Below are positions 1-8,165 of a DNA stretch of 24,931 bases, one piece after another. Within the stretch, counting starts at the first letter, position 1. The number at the start of each line of letters is the position of its first letter. This stretch comes from Dehalococcoidia bacterium UBA1123 (GTDB taxonomy: Bacteria; Chloroflexota; Dehalococcoidia; Lucifugimonadales; UBA1123). The notes under the pieces are model-generated. The model was not told the DNA's origin, did not search any database, and saw only the letters and a list, made by a program, of their open reading frames with translations. The stretch spans positions 51,580 to 76,510 of the forward strand of contig DCAW01000105.1 of the NCBI GenBank assembly GCA_002313895.1, read 5' to 3'. The position numbers and the translations under genes are program-made.

Positions 1-39
1 ATAGCTGACGGCTGATTACTCCAAGCGAGGTGTTTCGTC

Positions 40-306
40 ATGGCGACGGTGTACATCCCTTCGTTGATGCAAAAGTTAACCGACGGCCAATCCAAAGTCG
101 AAATTGAAGGCGCCACCGTCCGCCAGTTGATCGCGCAACTCGAAAGCCAGTTCCCAGGCATGAAGGAACGGTTGGTTGAAGACAACCGCATCAAGGGGAA
201 CATTTCCGTCGCCGTGGACGGCGAGATCACGCCTCTGGGAATGCTGGAAAAGGTTGGCGAGAACAGCGAAGTCCATTTCCTGCCCGCCATCGCCGGCGGC
301 GCATAA
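40..306 (+). CDS. MoaD/ThiS family sulfur-carrier-like protein
   Basis: An 88-residue beta-grasp (ubiquitin-fold) protein of the MoaD/ThiS type. Members of this family are adenylated and thiocarboxylated on a C-terminal Gly-Gly and donate sulfur to molybdopterin, thiazole, tRNA or amino-acid pathways. Visible support is the small size, the pattern of a beta hairpin followed by the helix TVRQLIAQLESQFPG, the segment around NISVAVDGE, and the ending FLPAIAGGA. Unusually, the Gly-Gly is followed by one extra Ala (codon gca before taa), so it is not terminal. GAGG at 27-30 lies about 9 nt before the ATG. No MoaE, ThiF/MoeB-like or JAMM-protease gene is in the window, so the pathway cannot be assigned. 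The fold call is fairly safe; the exact role is unknown. Confidence 0.8.
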   Translation: MATVYIPSLMQKLTDGQSKVEIEGATVRQLIAQLESQFPGMKERLVEDNRIKGNISVAVDGEITPLGMLEKVGENSEVHFLPAIAGGA

Positions 307-609
307 GGATCTCACGCGGGAGGGTTTGAAACCCTTCCCTACCAGTTTCGGGCATCCTCACGAAAACCCTTCAAGACCCGATGGCGCCATCTTCGGAGCA
401 AGTCCAATTTGTCTTGCTGGGCAGAGTCGAAGCATGTGATTGCCTGAAGCTCAACCGTCCCCATATTCACAATCAGATTCTTCACGTTCGTTCAGATTGA
501 CGAGGGTGACGGGCAACCAGATGATTTGCTTCGCCGGTCGTGATAGGATTCTTTTGCCGCCATCGACGGCATCCTACCGCAAAACACAAAAACCAAAGGA
601 GCAAACTAG
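307..609. other. Non-coding interval before the lyase gene
   Basis: About 300 bases without a convincing gene. It holds the hairpin at 318-339, a perfect 12-bp palindrome GATGGCGCCATC at 380-391, and a weak promoter candidate upstream of the lyase: TTGACG (497-502), a 17-nt spacer, then GATGAT (520-525). A short open frame at 440-625 overlaps the lyase start and has no family resemblance, so it is not called as a gene. Confidence 0.45.
318..339 (+). terminator. Hairpin downstream of the MoaD-like gene
   Basis: AGGGTTT (321-327) and AAACCCT (329-335) form a perfect 7-bp inverted repeat with a one-base centre. GGG (318-320) and CCC (337-339) can extend the stem across a one-base bulge. It lies 12 nt after the stop codon, where a terminator is expected. 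No U-run follows, so an intrinsic terminator is only a candidate. Confidence 0.4.
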
Positions 610-1533
610 ATGTCAGACGACGTGATTCGAGGCGTGATCGTTCCCGTCCTCACTCCATTCAACCCCGACGAGACCGTTGACGTTGAGTCCCTCAAGAAGC
701 TGGTGGACTACCTGATCGACAACGGAGTCCACGGCATATGGGCCTCCGGCACCACCGGCGAGTTTGGAAATATGTCCGACTCAGAGCGCATCAAAGTCAT
801 CGACACTGTGGTCGAGCAAGTGAATGGACGAGTCCCCGTGATTGGCAACGTCTCCGGCGGAAGCACTCAACTTACCGTGTCCCTCGCTCAACAAGCGAGC
901 GAAAGTGGGCTTGATGGAATCGCCGCAACGCCGCCCTACTACTATCCCAATGCTCAGGACGAACTGCTGGACCACTATCGTTACATCCAGGATCGGGTTA
1001 GCCTGCCGCTGTGGGTGTACAACATCCCCCAAACAGTCAAGACAGCCGTGGCTCCTGAGACAATCGCGACACTGGCCGCCGAAGGCGCGGTTGTGGGAGT
1101 CAAGGACAGCTCTGGCGCCGGCGAGCTTCTGGCTCAGTTGAACGTGCTTTGCGAGCAGGGCGAGATTTCGCTGCTGCGATTCCTGGGCACAGCTTTCCGT
1201 GTGACCTCTGCCGGCGCAGTGGGCGCGCAGGGCGTGATTCCGGGAATCGCCAACCTTATACCCGCCATATGCGCCCAGGGCTGGGAGGCCGGAGAGGCAG
1301 GCGACGCCGACGGCATTCGAGAAGCCAACGCAGGCGTGATTGTGGCAGGCAAAGCCTCGCGAATCGCCCAGGGTGGCAGCGCCAACGCCGCCGCTTTCGG
1401 GGCCATGAAGGCATCACTCAAGATTATGGGAATCTTGGAGCATGACACCCTCTCCAAGCCTTTCCGCCCTCTCGCTAACGAGGAAAAAGAGCAACTGCCG
1501 CCCATCCTCAAGGAGCTTGGCCTGCTGAATTGA
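610..1533 (+). CDS. DapA/NanA family (dihydrodipicolinate synthase-like) lyase
   Basis: A 307-residue class I aldolase-type TIM barrel of the DHDPS/N-acetylneuraminate lyase family. These enzymes form a Schiff base between a lysine and a 2-keto acid such as pyruvate. Visible motifs are GTTGE at residues 47-51, the YNIP segment with Tyr137, and the Schiff-base lysine Lys165 in GVKDSSG. The length is normal. The start is supported by AAAGGAG about 8 nt upstream of the ATG. Its stop overlaps the start of the next gene, giving a two-gene unit with an alpha/beta hydrolase. This suggests a catabolic aldolase (for example on keto-deoxy sugars or hydroxy-keto acids) rather than lysine biosynthesis, but the substrate is not visible in the sequence. 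Confidence 0.92.
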   Translation: MSDDVIRGVIVPVLTPFNPDETVDVESLKKLVDYLIDNGVHGIWASGTTGEFGNMSDSERIKVIDTVVEQVNGRVPVIGNVSGGSTQLTVSLAQQASESGLDGIAATPPYYYPNAQDELLDHYRYIQDRVSLPLWVYNIPQTVKTAVAPETIATLAAEGAVVGVKDSSGAGELLAQLNVLCEQGEISLLRFLGTAFRVTSAGAVGAQGVIPGIANLIPAICAQGWEAGEAGDADGIREANAGVIVAGKASRIAQGGSANAAAFGAMKASLKIMGILEHDTLSKPFRPLANEEKEQLPPILKELGLLN

Positions 1534-2408
1534 GCGACCAGGATTCTCAACTAGCGCCAGACGACCCTCAGCCGGATGACCGCTTCGTGACGGTGCGAGG
1601 CGTCCGACTGAGGTACGCGGATTGGGGCGACAGCGGGCCGCTCATGTTGCTGCTACACGGGGACATGCGAACGGCCCGAAGTTGGGACGCTGTGGCTCGT
1701 GACCTGTGCGACCAATTCCACGTTCTATCCCTGGACTCCCGAGGTCACGGCGATAGCGATTGGCCGACCACAGGATACAACTTCGCCCAGCGCGCAAAGG
1801 ACCTGGAAGCGTTCTGCGACGCCCTGAATCTCAGGAACGTGCTTGGCGTTGGACACTCAACAGGCGGGGTGGTGATGAGCCTGCTGGCCGACACACGGCG
1901 GGACATCTTCGAGCGTTTGACACTGTTGGAGCCGATGGTGACGGTGAATGAGAAGTTCCAGCGGATGGTCTCCACAAGAGCGACCAGCCCACGCCGGACC
2001 TGGGGCAGTCGCCCGGAGCTTTACGACTACCTGAAGGCTCACCGAATGACCGGACGTTGGAGGGAGGACGTCATTCGCGACGTCGTGGCCCACGAAGCTG
2101 TGAAGCTTCCCGACGGCAGGCTTGACATGAAGTGGTCGCCCGACTCTATGAAATGGTCGGAACGGGAGGGCGACTATCTCGACCTCAAACCAATATTCCG
2201 ACGACTGGACATACCCATCTTGTTCATCTCCAGCGAAGGGCGCGCCGATGGATTCGTCGAACTGGACCCGGTGATGGCGGAACTGCCGGACTTCTCCATG
2301 CTGAAAATCCGAAACACCGAACACAATATGTACATGAACAGGCCGGACGCGATCTCCTGGGCCATCAACGCATTTGTCCAGGGCCAAGAGGTATCGGGCA
2401 CGATTTAG
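1530..2408 (+). CDS. Alpha/beta hydrolase
   Basis: A 292-residue alpha/beta-hydrolase-fold protein. The nucleophile elbow GHSTGG places Ser110, an HG oxyanion motif sits at residues 43-44 after LMLLL, and a late His265 (in TEHNMY) fits the catalytic histidine. An acidic residue around 134 (LEPM) or 237 could complete the triad. The start is a TTG that shares its bases with the upstream TGA stop (TTGA, 1530-1533), indicating translational coupling to the lyase. The substrate could be an ester, lactone or C-C bond (meta-cleavage type). The pairing with a pyruvate-type aldolase is compatible with an aromatic or sugar-acid breakdown route, but that is inference. Confidence 0.9.
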   Translation: MSDQDSQLAPDDPQPDDRFVTVRGVRLRYADWGDSGPLMLLLHGDMRTARSWDAVARDLCDQFHVLSLDSRGHGDSDWPTTGYNFAQRAKDLEAFCDALNLRNVLGVGHSTGGVVMSLLADTRRDIFERLTLLEPMVTVNEKFQRMVSTRATSPRRTWGSRPELYDYLKAHRMTGRWREDVIRDVVAHEAVKLPDGRLDMKWSPDSMKWSEREGDYLDLKPIFRRLDIPILFISSEGRADGFVELDPVMAELPDFSMLKIRNTEHNMYMNRPDAISWAINAFVQGQEVSGTI

Positions 2409-2460
2409 AGTCTCGGCATACGGTCTCAGATGAGGCTACAGCCCGCCAAGTCAAGACTGC

Positions 2461-2586
2461 TTATAACCCCAGATCAGCGCTCCTCGCTTTGTAAGCGTCA
2501 ACGGCGTTGACCGACCAGTATTGCCCAATATTCGCGCCGCCACCGAGGAAACGCTCAGGGTCTTCGTCATAATCTCTTCGTAGTGG
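2461..2586 (-). pseudogene. Possible C-terminal gene remnant
   Basis: Between two converging genes, the minus strand has an open stretch of 41 codons from just after a TGA at 2587-2589 to a TAA at 2461-2463. The translation includes DYDEDPERFLGGGANIGQYW followed by SVNAVDAYKARSADLGL. It has protein-like composition, with no start codon and no room for an N-terminus before the neighbouring propeller gene. It may be the tail of a deleted gene. I do not recognise the family. The same interval holds a 15-bp palindrome, GTCAACG-G-CGTTGAC (2497-2511), which may also serve as a bidirectional terminator stem. Confidence 0.3.
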
Positions 2587-2619
2587 TCATCTGATCACTA
2601 TCGTCTGACTCCGCTTGAG

Positions 2620-3696
2620 CTACCTGCCGGTGAACTTCAAAATCGTGCCCATGTCTCCCACAATCCACCCGGTGTCCGAGTCTGTGAATGCCACGCCGCG
2701 GAGAATCTCGTCAGTGCCTGTGACCTGTGATTTCCAATTCACGCCACCGTCGGTGGTGTAGACAATCGAGCCGAAGGACCCGATGGCCCAACCCCTCTTG
2801 GCATCCAGGAATGCCAGATCCCACAGGAAGCGGCCTGTCCGGGCGTCGTGTCGCTCCCAGGTCTGGCCTCCGTCTGTCGTTCGAGCCACCATGCCATCTG
2901 TCAGGAACTGGCTGAACTGGAGTCCGCCGCTAACGTCGCCGCTGCGGCCCCGCGACCCTGCGATCCATCCGTTGTTCTCGTCAACGAAGAATATGCTCTG
3001 TTGGCCGATGGTGGCCCCGCTGGCGCCGGACCGAAGCTCCCACGACCTGCCTCCGTCGAAGGTGTGGAACACTCCGCCGCCTGAGAACGGTATCCAGCCT
3101 CGATTGGAGTTCAGGAAAAACATGTCCGAGCGGATGGAGGTGTTGCTCAAAAACTCGCGAACCCACGTCTCACCGCCATCGACCGTCCTGAGAATGCCGC
3201 TGCCTCGCTCGGTGAGTATGAGGCCTGCTTTGGAGTCGGTGAAGGTGACGCTTGCCAGATTGAGACCCAGGGTAATCTCCTGACTGGCCTGTGTTTCCCA
3301 GGTCTGGCCGGCGTCGGCAGTGTGGATGATGAGTCCTAGCTTTCCAACAACCCACCCCTCTGTGGCGGTCTGGAAGTCGAGGCTGGTCAACTCCAGTTGA
3401 GTCCCGGCGTTCTGAGCTTCCCAGGTCTGGCCGGCGTCGGATGTATGCAGGATCGTGCCATTGCCACCGACCGCCCACCCTCTTTGAGAGTCCACGAAGT
3501 CAACGGCGTTTAGATTCGAGTCCGTGCCGCTATTCTGTATGCTCCAGACCCCCGGAGCGTCAGACGCTGGCGCGGCGCCGCTATCATAGCGCGCTGTGAC
3601 GACAAACGTCGCCGTGATCAAGGCTGCCACAAAAATTACCGCTCCAACCAGCACTTCCAAAGTGGGTTGACGAGTGTAATGGAAACCTTTAAGCAA
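2620..3696 (-). CDS. Membrane-anchored Ycf48-like (BNR-type) beta-propeller protein
   Basis: A 358-residue protein with a short basic N-terminus, one hydrophobic segment at about residues 13-36 (VLVGAVIFVAALITATFVV), and then a string of Ycf48/BNR repeats of the form GWxVGxxGTIxxTxDGGxTW. I count six full repeats and a partial seventh at the C-terminus (GWIVGDMGTILKF), as expected for a seven-bladed propeller. Ycf48/Hcf136 helps photosystem II assembly in phototrophs, but in heterotrophs such proteins are extracytoplasmic and mostly uncharacterised. The start is a TTG at 3696 with AGGAAA 5 nt upstream and is uncertain. The gene lies 150 bp downstream of the DppC-like permease on the same strand. 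A second member of the family is at 8198-9241. Confidence 0.85.
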   Translation of the reverse strand: MLKGFHYTRQPTLEVLVGAVIFVAALITATFVVTARYDSGAAPASDAPGVWSIQNSGTDSNLNAVDFVDSQRGWAVGGNGTILHTSDAGQTWEAQNAGTQLELTSLDFQTATEGWVVGKLGLIIHTADAGQTWETQASQEITLGLNLASVTFTDSKAGLILTERGSGILRTVDGGETWVREFLSNTSIRSDMFFLNSNRGWIPFSGGGVFHTFDGGRSWELRSGASGATIGQQSIFFVDENNGWIAGSRGRSGDVSGGLQFSQFLTDGMVARTTDGGQTWERHDARTGRFLWDLAFLDAKRGWAIGSFGSIVYTTDGGVNWKSQVTGTDEILRGVAFTDSDTGWIVGDMGTILKFTGR

Positions 3697-3845
3697 TCAG
3701 GTTTCCTGAACCGGCAGGCAGAACTCCGAAATTGCGCGCGGCATCCGCGGACAGACGGAACCGCCTCTTAATGGTTGGAAACACCGGCAATAGAATTATG
3801 GACGCACTTCCTCCATGAGGTTATCGCTACCCCATGATAGAGGAT

Positions 3846-4796
3846 TTACGCTCCAGTCACACTGGAGTCATACTCGCGCACGTCGTTGAGATCGCGCAAG
3901 GCGTCGCCGACGAAGTTTGTGGACAGCACTACCATCATTATCACCAGTCCGGGGAACGTCGCCAGCCACCATGCGCTGGAGAAAAACGGACGTGCGTCAT
4001 TCAGAACGCTGCCCCATGTCGGAGTGAGCGGTGACACGCCCAAACCCAGGAAGGTCAGTCCTGACTCCAACAAAATGGCAGCGGCGAAGAACACAGAAGA
4101 CAACACGATGACCGGTGGCAAAGCGTTGGGGAAGATATGTTTAATCATCAATCGAGCGTCGGTGACTCCCAACGCCCTAGACGCCAAAATATAGTCCTCC
4201 TCTTTGATAGCAAGAACCATACCGCGAATGACGCGCGCGAAGTCGTCGATGTATGCGAGGAATATAGCGAAGATGACGTTTTGAAGTCCCAGTCCGAAGA
4301 TGCCCACGAGCATCACCGCGATGATGAAGTTGGGGAACGCCCACTGGATGTCGATGTATCGCATGACGATCATGTCCACCCAACCACCATAGTAGGCAGC
4401 CAGGACGCCCAGAGGAATCCCGACGAGGCCTGCCAATGTCAGTCCGAACAACCCCACGATCATCGATACACGGGCGCCGGATATGAGGCGACTTAGTACA
4501 TCTCTGCCTAGATTATCGGTTCCGAAGGGGTGGCCGAGGGTCGGCCCTTCAAGCAACTCAAAACCCTGGATCTGAGGGTCATAGGGGATATTTGAGACTA
4601 TGCCAATGTCCCATTTGGCATCGAGTTCAGCGATCTGTGTATATCCTGCGGCCAGCACAAATAAGATCAAGACCACAAGCCCAAACATCGCCCTTTTGTC
4701 ACGAGAGTAACGACGAGCGTATATCTTAAACCCCCTACGATTGCGCCTGCTCAGACCCAGGTCAGCTTCTAGCGCTGCTTGAGATTCTTGACTCAT
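3846..4796 (-). CDS. Peptide/nickel-type ABC transporter permease, DppC-like
   Basis: A 316-residue inner-membrane permease of the DppC/OppC family. The N-terminus is cytoplasmic and basic, followed by a first membrane helix (MFGLVVLILFVLAAGY) and the HPFGTDNLGRDVLSRL segment typical of DppC proteins. The permease core follows, with the ATPase-contacting loop SRALGVTDARLMIKHIFPN. It starts 13 nt after the DppB-like gene stops, with GAGGGG about 10 nt before the ATG, so the two are co-translated. Together they should form the channel for the binding protein encoded upstream. The substrate (peptide, nickel chelate, or another small molecule) cannot be read from the permease. Confidence 0.93.
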   Translation of the reverse strand: MSQESQAALEADLGLSRRNRRGFKIYARRYSRDKRAMFGLVVLILFVLAAGYTQIAELDAKWDIGIVSNIPYDPQIQGFELLEGPTLGHPFGTDNLGRDVLSRLISGARVSMIVGLFGLTLAGLVGIPLGVLAAYYGGWVDMIVMRYIDIQWAFPNFIIAVMLVGIFGLGLQNVIFAIFLAYIDDFARVIRGMVLAIKEEDYILASRALGVTDARLMIKHIFPNALPPVIVLSSVFFAAAILLESGLTFLGLGVSPLTPTWGSVLNDARPFFSSAWWLATFPGLVIMMVVLSTNFVGDALRDLNDVREYDSSVTGA

Positions 4797-4809
4797 TATG
4801 CGATGCCCC

Positions 4810-5769
4810 TCAGTCTGTGTAGCGAATTCTGGGATTAACGAATGCGTACAGAATATCCACTATGAAGTTGGCCAATATGAACAGCACCGCGGTTAGCAAA
4901 ATAACTCCCTGCACTATCGGGTAGTCACGTCCAAGGATAGAATTCACCAACAGCCGTCCCAGGCCATTGATCGCAAACACGACCTCTATGATGACCACGC
5001 CGTTCAACAACAGAGCGAGAATTATGCCCATGACCGTAATCACAGGGATCAGGCTATTGCGAAAAGCGTGACGCCAGATGACCACGTGCTCTTGCAACCC
5101 TTTAGCGTAGGCGGTTCGGATGTAGTCTTGGCTCAACGTTTCCAGCATGGCGGACCGGGTCTGTCGCGCTAGAATTGCGGCGGAACCGGTCCCAGTGGCA
5201 ATCGCCGGAAGGATAAGGCGGCTGAACCAAGCCCAGAAATGAACGCCGTCTTTGTCAAACAGAGGCATATAGCCAAATACCGGCAGTAGCCCCAGCCAGA
5301 CGCCGAATACCAGGATGAGCAGAACTCCCAGCCAGAATCCGGGCATAGCAAGACCAAGGAAAGCAATGAGGGTCGCGCCATGATCCCAGATCGAATATCG
5401 GCGCGTGGCTGATATTATGCCTGCGGGAATGCCTATCAAGATGGCGATCACGAAGGACACAAATGCGAGAGATAGACTGCGAGGTATGGCCGTTTTGATC
5501 TGATCAATGACTGGCAATCTAAGGTAAATGCTATCGCCAAAGTCTAGTTTCACGATAGATTTTAGGTAAAAGAAATACTGGACCGGTATAGGCCGATTCA
5601 GCCCCAACCTATTCTTTATCTTTTCGATGTTTGCCGGATCGCCCTCGTTGCCCACCATGGTGGTGACGGGGTCTCCGGGCAACGCTCGAATAAAAAAGAA
5701 TGTCAGCGTCGCTGTGGCCCAGATGGCAAATAGAGAAAACAGGAATCGACGTAACAGGTATCGCTGCAT
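4810..5769 (-). CDS. Peptide/nickel-type ABC transporter permease, DppB-like
   Basis: A 319-residue permease of the DppB/OppB family with the standard N-terminus (RYLLRRFLFSLFAIWATATL), the FFFIRALPGDP motif after the first helix, the RLGLNRPIPVQYFFYL segment, and the cytoplasmic loop AYAKGLQEHVVIWRHAFRN that docks the ATPase. The length is normal. It forms a heterodimeric channel with the DppC-like protein. No clear Shine-Dalgarno precedes the ATG. The 150 bp separating it from the upstream binding-protein gene contain a strong hairpin (5837-5875), which probably lowers permease expression relative to the binding protein. Confidence 0.93.
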   Translation of the reverse strand: MQRYLLRRFLFSLFAIWATATLTFFFIRALPGDPVTTMVGNEGDPANIEKIKNRLGLNRPIPVQYFFYLKSIVKLDFGDSIYLRLPVIDQIKTAIPRSLSLAFVSFVIAILIGIPAGIISATRRYSIWDHGATLIAFLGLAMPGFWLGVLLILVFGVWLGLLPVFGYMPLFDKDGVHFWAWFSRLILPAIATGTGSAAILARQTRSAMLETLSQDYIRTAYAKGLQEHVVIWRHAFRNSLIPVITVMGIILALLLNGVVIIEVVFAINGLGRLLVNSILGRDYPIVQGVILLTAVLFILANFIVDILYAFVNPRIRYTD

Positions 5770-5836
5770 GATTAAATTCGCTTTATCTGAGGACTCAGGG
5801 TCACACGGTTACCAGGGTTCTTCATGATAAACGAGC

Positions 5837-5875
5837 TTCGGGAGGCCGTCATCAGTTGATGGTCGGCCTCCCGAA
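5837..5875 (-). terminator. Intercistronic hairpin (attenuating terminator or mRNA stabiliser)
   Basis: TTCGGGAGGCCG (5837-5848) and CGGCCTCCCGAA (5864-5875) are perfectly complementary over 12 bp. An inner CATC/GATG pairing (5850-5853 with 5858-5861) closes a four-base loop. It begins 44 nt after the binding-protein stop and ends about 68 nt before the permease start. In the transcript direction only a weak U-rich stretch (GTTTAT) follows. Such hairpins often protect the abundant binding-protein mRNA and reduce readthrough into permease genes. Confidence 0.7.
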
Positions 5876-5918
5876 TTTGGTCAGTTACCCAACCGTGGGC
5901 GAAAACCCACCTGGGACG

Positions 5919-7802
5919 TTATCGATCAATCCAGACCGCGCCCAACTGTCGCAGAGCGTGAATCCAGACATAACCCTTGATATCGTTCTTGTAGGCGGTG
6001 CGCTGCATCGGGTGGAACGTGAACACGCCGTGGAAAGTCTTGTCCATCTGTGCGCTGAGTTCCAGGATGAAGTCCAGGCGGTCGTTGATGTCCACAGCCG
6101 CCTTCTGCTTGAGATTCAGGCGGTTGACGATCTCGTCGTTGTACCCATAGGTATTGAACTTGGCGCCGTCGGCGAACCAGTCGTCGATAGCATCATCAGG
6201 GTCAGGGTCGCCGCCGGAACCGCCCAAGAAGGCGTCCCATTCGCCAGACGCGCGCCTGGGCTGATAGACCGAATACTCCACCAGGTCAGGGACTAGTATG
6301 ACGTTGAGCTCTTCCTTCAAAAGCGCTCCCAGAACCTCCAGGACAACCTTGTTGCCCGTGGTGGACATGACCTTGACCTCGAAGCCATCGGACAGTCCGG
6401 CGTCGGCCATGAGCTGGCGGGCGCTATCGGGATCGTGGGCCCGCAGGCTGGTGCCGCTCAGGTCACGGAAGTAGAACTTCTCTCCTGGCGGAATCGCGCC
6501 GTAAGCAGGAACCGCACGGCCCTGGAATGCCCGTTCGAGGAACACATCGCGGTCGAGCGCTCTGCCCAGAGCGTAAACCACGTTGATGTCGTCCCAGGCA
6601 GCGGATGAGTAGCCGCGCTTCTCTTCACGGTCACCACGCATGTTGAAGGCAAGCATCTGGAATCCCACGTCCGGGGTCATGTTAACGATGATGTCTTTGT
6701 CGTCTTCCAGACGGTCGAAGAACTGGGTCGGGAATCCATAAATCATGTCAACCTGACCAGTTTCCAGGGCTGCGATCAGCGTGTTGTCCTCTGGGATGTT
6801 GTAATGCGTGAGCCTGTCAACACAAGGCACGCTTGGGTCGTAGTAAGTGTCTCGGGCTGCCGACAACTCCAAACGCTCGCCGAAGACATGCTCGTCGACC
6901 CTGAAGGGGCCTGCGCCAACTGGTATACGGTTGAATCCGCCTTCGCCGACTTCGGCAAGGGTCTCTTTGTCAGACAGGGTCATTACGCGACCACTGGCCC
7001 GCTCGACAACCTTAGTCAGGAAGGATGCCCTGGGGAACGCCGCCGAAATTTCCAGCGTGTAGTCGTCGATCTTCACCGGTGTTGAGACGCCCGCTAGTCC
7101 CTTGGTATGAAGGGACTGAGTTGCTGGGTCAAGCTGATGCTCGTATGTGAATACCCAGTCGTCAGCAGTGACCGGTCGTCCGGTGTGGTACTTGGCGTTC
7201 TCGCGCAATTGGAACGTGTAGGTGAGCAAATCGCTGGAGACATCCCAACTCTCTGCCAAGTCTGGAACAGGCCTCAACTTGGGGTCCAACTGCACCAACC
7301 CAGACAGAACTTCTGCGGTTATCGAGAACTGGATAACCTGGTTGACTGTCGGCGGGTTAAGGTTCGTGAACTCAGTTATGCGGTTACCTAGCTTAAGGTG
7401 GCCGCCTCGGGTTTCGCAACCTGCCGCAAGGTCGCTCCAGAACGTGAGTCCGGTGGACTCTGCTACCGCGGGTCCAGTCGTTGTTCTGCTAGGACTGGGA
7501 CCTACTCCGGATACTGGCGCTGGCACCGCAGTGGCTGCCGCTCCCGCTGCCGCTGACTGTGCTGCGGCAGCGGGCGCGGCTGCGGCGGGCGCGGCGGGCG
7601 CTACGGGCGCCGCGGCCGCTTGCACCGGCGCGGGGGCTAGCGCGGGGGCTGCTGGCGCGGGGGCTGCAGCCGGAGCCGCAGCAGGAGCGGCGGCGGGAGC
7701 GGCAGTGGATTCATCGTCTGCTGTACATGCCATGGCAACGATGGCAATCGTTAGCGCCATCAAGCCTATTAACAATCTCTTCCCTGCAATACGAGGCAAC
7801 AT
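5919..7802 (-). CDS. ABC transporter substrate-binding lipoprotein (SBP_bac_5/DppA-like)
   Basis: A 627-residue extracytoplasmic solute-binding protein of the peptide/nickel family. The ATG at 7802 is preferred over the one at 7817 because GGAGG (7811-7815) lies 8 nt upstream of it. The signal peptide MLPRIAGKRLLIGLMALTIA ends in VAMAC, giving a lipid-anchored Cys26. A long Ala/Pro linker follows (about residues 33-90), then the SBP_bac_5 domain, with recognisable segments VPDLAESWDVS, YTFQLRENAKYHTGRPVTADDWVFTYE (residues in the 190-230 range) and a later ALDRDVFLERAFQGRAVPAYG. The domain is of normal length and ends close to the C-terminus (VWIHALRQLGAVW). It is the first gene of the importer operon, with its own promoter at 7939-7968. 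No ATPase genes accompany it. Confidence 0.93.
   Translation of the reverse strand: MLPRIAGKRLLIGLMALTIAIVAMACTADDESTAAPAAAPAAAPAAAPAPAAPALAPAPVQAAAAPVAPAAPAAAAPAAAAQSAAAGAAATAVPAPVSGVGPSPSRTTTGPAVAESTGLTFWSDLAAGCETRGGHLKLGNRITEFTNLNPPTVNQVIQFSITAEVLSGLVQLDPKLRPVPDLAESWDVSSDLLTYTFQLRENAKYHTGRPVTADDWVFTYEHQLDPATQSLHTKGLAGVSTPVKIDDYTLEISAAFPRASFLTKVVERASGRVMTLSDKETLAEVGEGGFNRIPVGAGPFRVDEHVFGERLELSAARDTYYDPSVPCVDRLTHYNIPEDNTLIAALETGQVDMIYGFPTQFFDRLEDDKDIIVNMTPDVGFQMLAFNMRGDREEKRGYSSAAWDDINVVYALGRALDRDVFLERAFQGRAVPAYGAIPPGEKFYFRDLSGTSLRAHDPDSARQLMADAGLSDGFEVKVMSTTGNKVVLEVLGALLKEELNVILVPDLVEYSVYQPRRASGEWDAFLGGSGGDPDPDDAIDDWFADGAKFNTYGYNDEIVNRLNLKQKAAVDINDRLDFILELSAQMDKTFHGVFTFHPMQRTAYKNDIKGYVWIHALRQLGAVWIDR
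7533..7703 (-). repeat. GC-rich low-complexity tract encoding an Ala/Pro linker
   Basis: About 170 bp of imperfect short GCN/CCN codon repeats encode AAPAAAPAAAPAAAPAPAAP and further Ala/Pro runs in the binding lipoprotein. It acts as a flexible spacer between lipid anchor and binding domain. The tract also creates long spurious open frames on the opposite strand. Repeat-length change by slippage is plausible. Confidence 0.8.
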
Positions 7803-7938
7803 ATGCCAGACCTCCATCTATTCTATTTTCCGATTTACTAAATCGCCACAACCCCGATTCGGTTTTCCCGATCTCGGTGTTAAGCATGCGTAAGCAGAAC
7901 TCAACATCCTGAAACGCATTTCTCCATTGAGATGCCGG

Positions 7939-7968
7939 ATTTTAGGCACAATTCCGATTATATGTCAA
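7939..7968 (-). promoter_or_regulatory. Sigma70-type promoter for the ABC importer operon
   Basis: On the minus strand there is a perfect -35 TTGACA (7963-7968), an 18-nt spacer (7945-7962) and TAAAAT as -10 (7939-7944, 5 of 6). A second TATAAT on the same strand (7957-7962) lies inside the spacer and might be an alternative -10, but its -35 is poor. Predicted transcription starts near 7930, giving a leader of about 125 nt before the start at 7802. Confidence 0.6.
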
Positions 7969-8144
7969 CCCTAGTCTAACAATGGCATTTCTGCATTTTC
8001 GATATGTTTGGCGGCTCCGTCAGGTTTTCAGGTGCGGCAAACTCAACTCTTTCCGTTTCATGCAATAATATCTTCCCAGCCACATGAAAGCCGCCCAGGG
8101 TCAAAATAGAAGTATTCTCCCATGTCAAGTCACAACTTCCCTCT

Positions 8145-8165
8145 TTCGCATTAAGTGGTTGCGAA
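8145..8165. promoter_or_regulatory. Inverted repeat overlapping the -35 element (candidate operator)
   Basis: TTCGCA (8145-8150) and TGCGAA (8160-8165) form a perfect 6-bp inverted repeat with a 9-bp centre. The right arm coincides with the -35 hexamer of the promoter at 8159-8188, so a bound dimeric regulator would block RNA polymerase. No regulator gene is present nearby. Confidence 0.4.

Noticed and set aside
440..625. Short open frame upstream of the lyase gene
   Set aside because: It overlaps the well-supported lyase start, has low-complexity Ser/Thr/Gln composition, no Shine-Dalgarno and no recognisable motif.
7222..7893. Long Ala/Gly-rich frame opposite the binding lipoprotein
   Set aside because: It mirrors the GC-rich Ala/Pro linker codons of the true gene on the other strand, which has a signal peptide and domain motifs.
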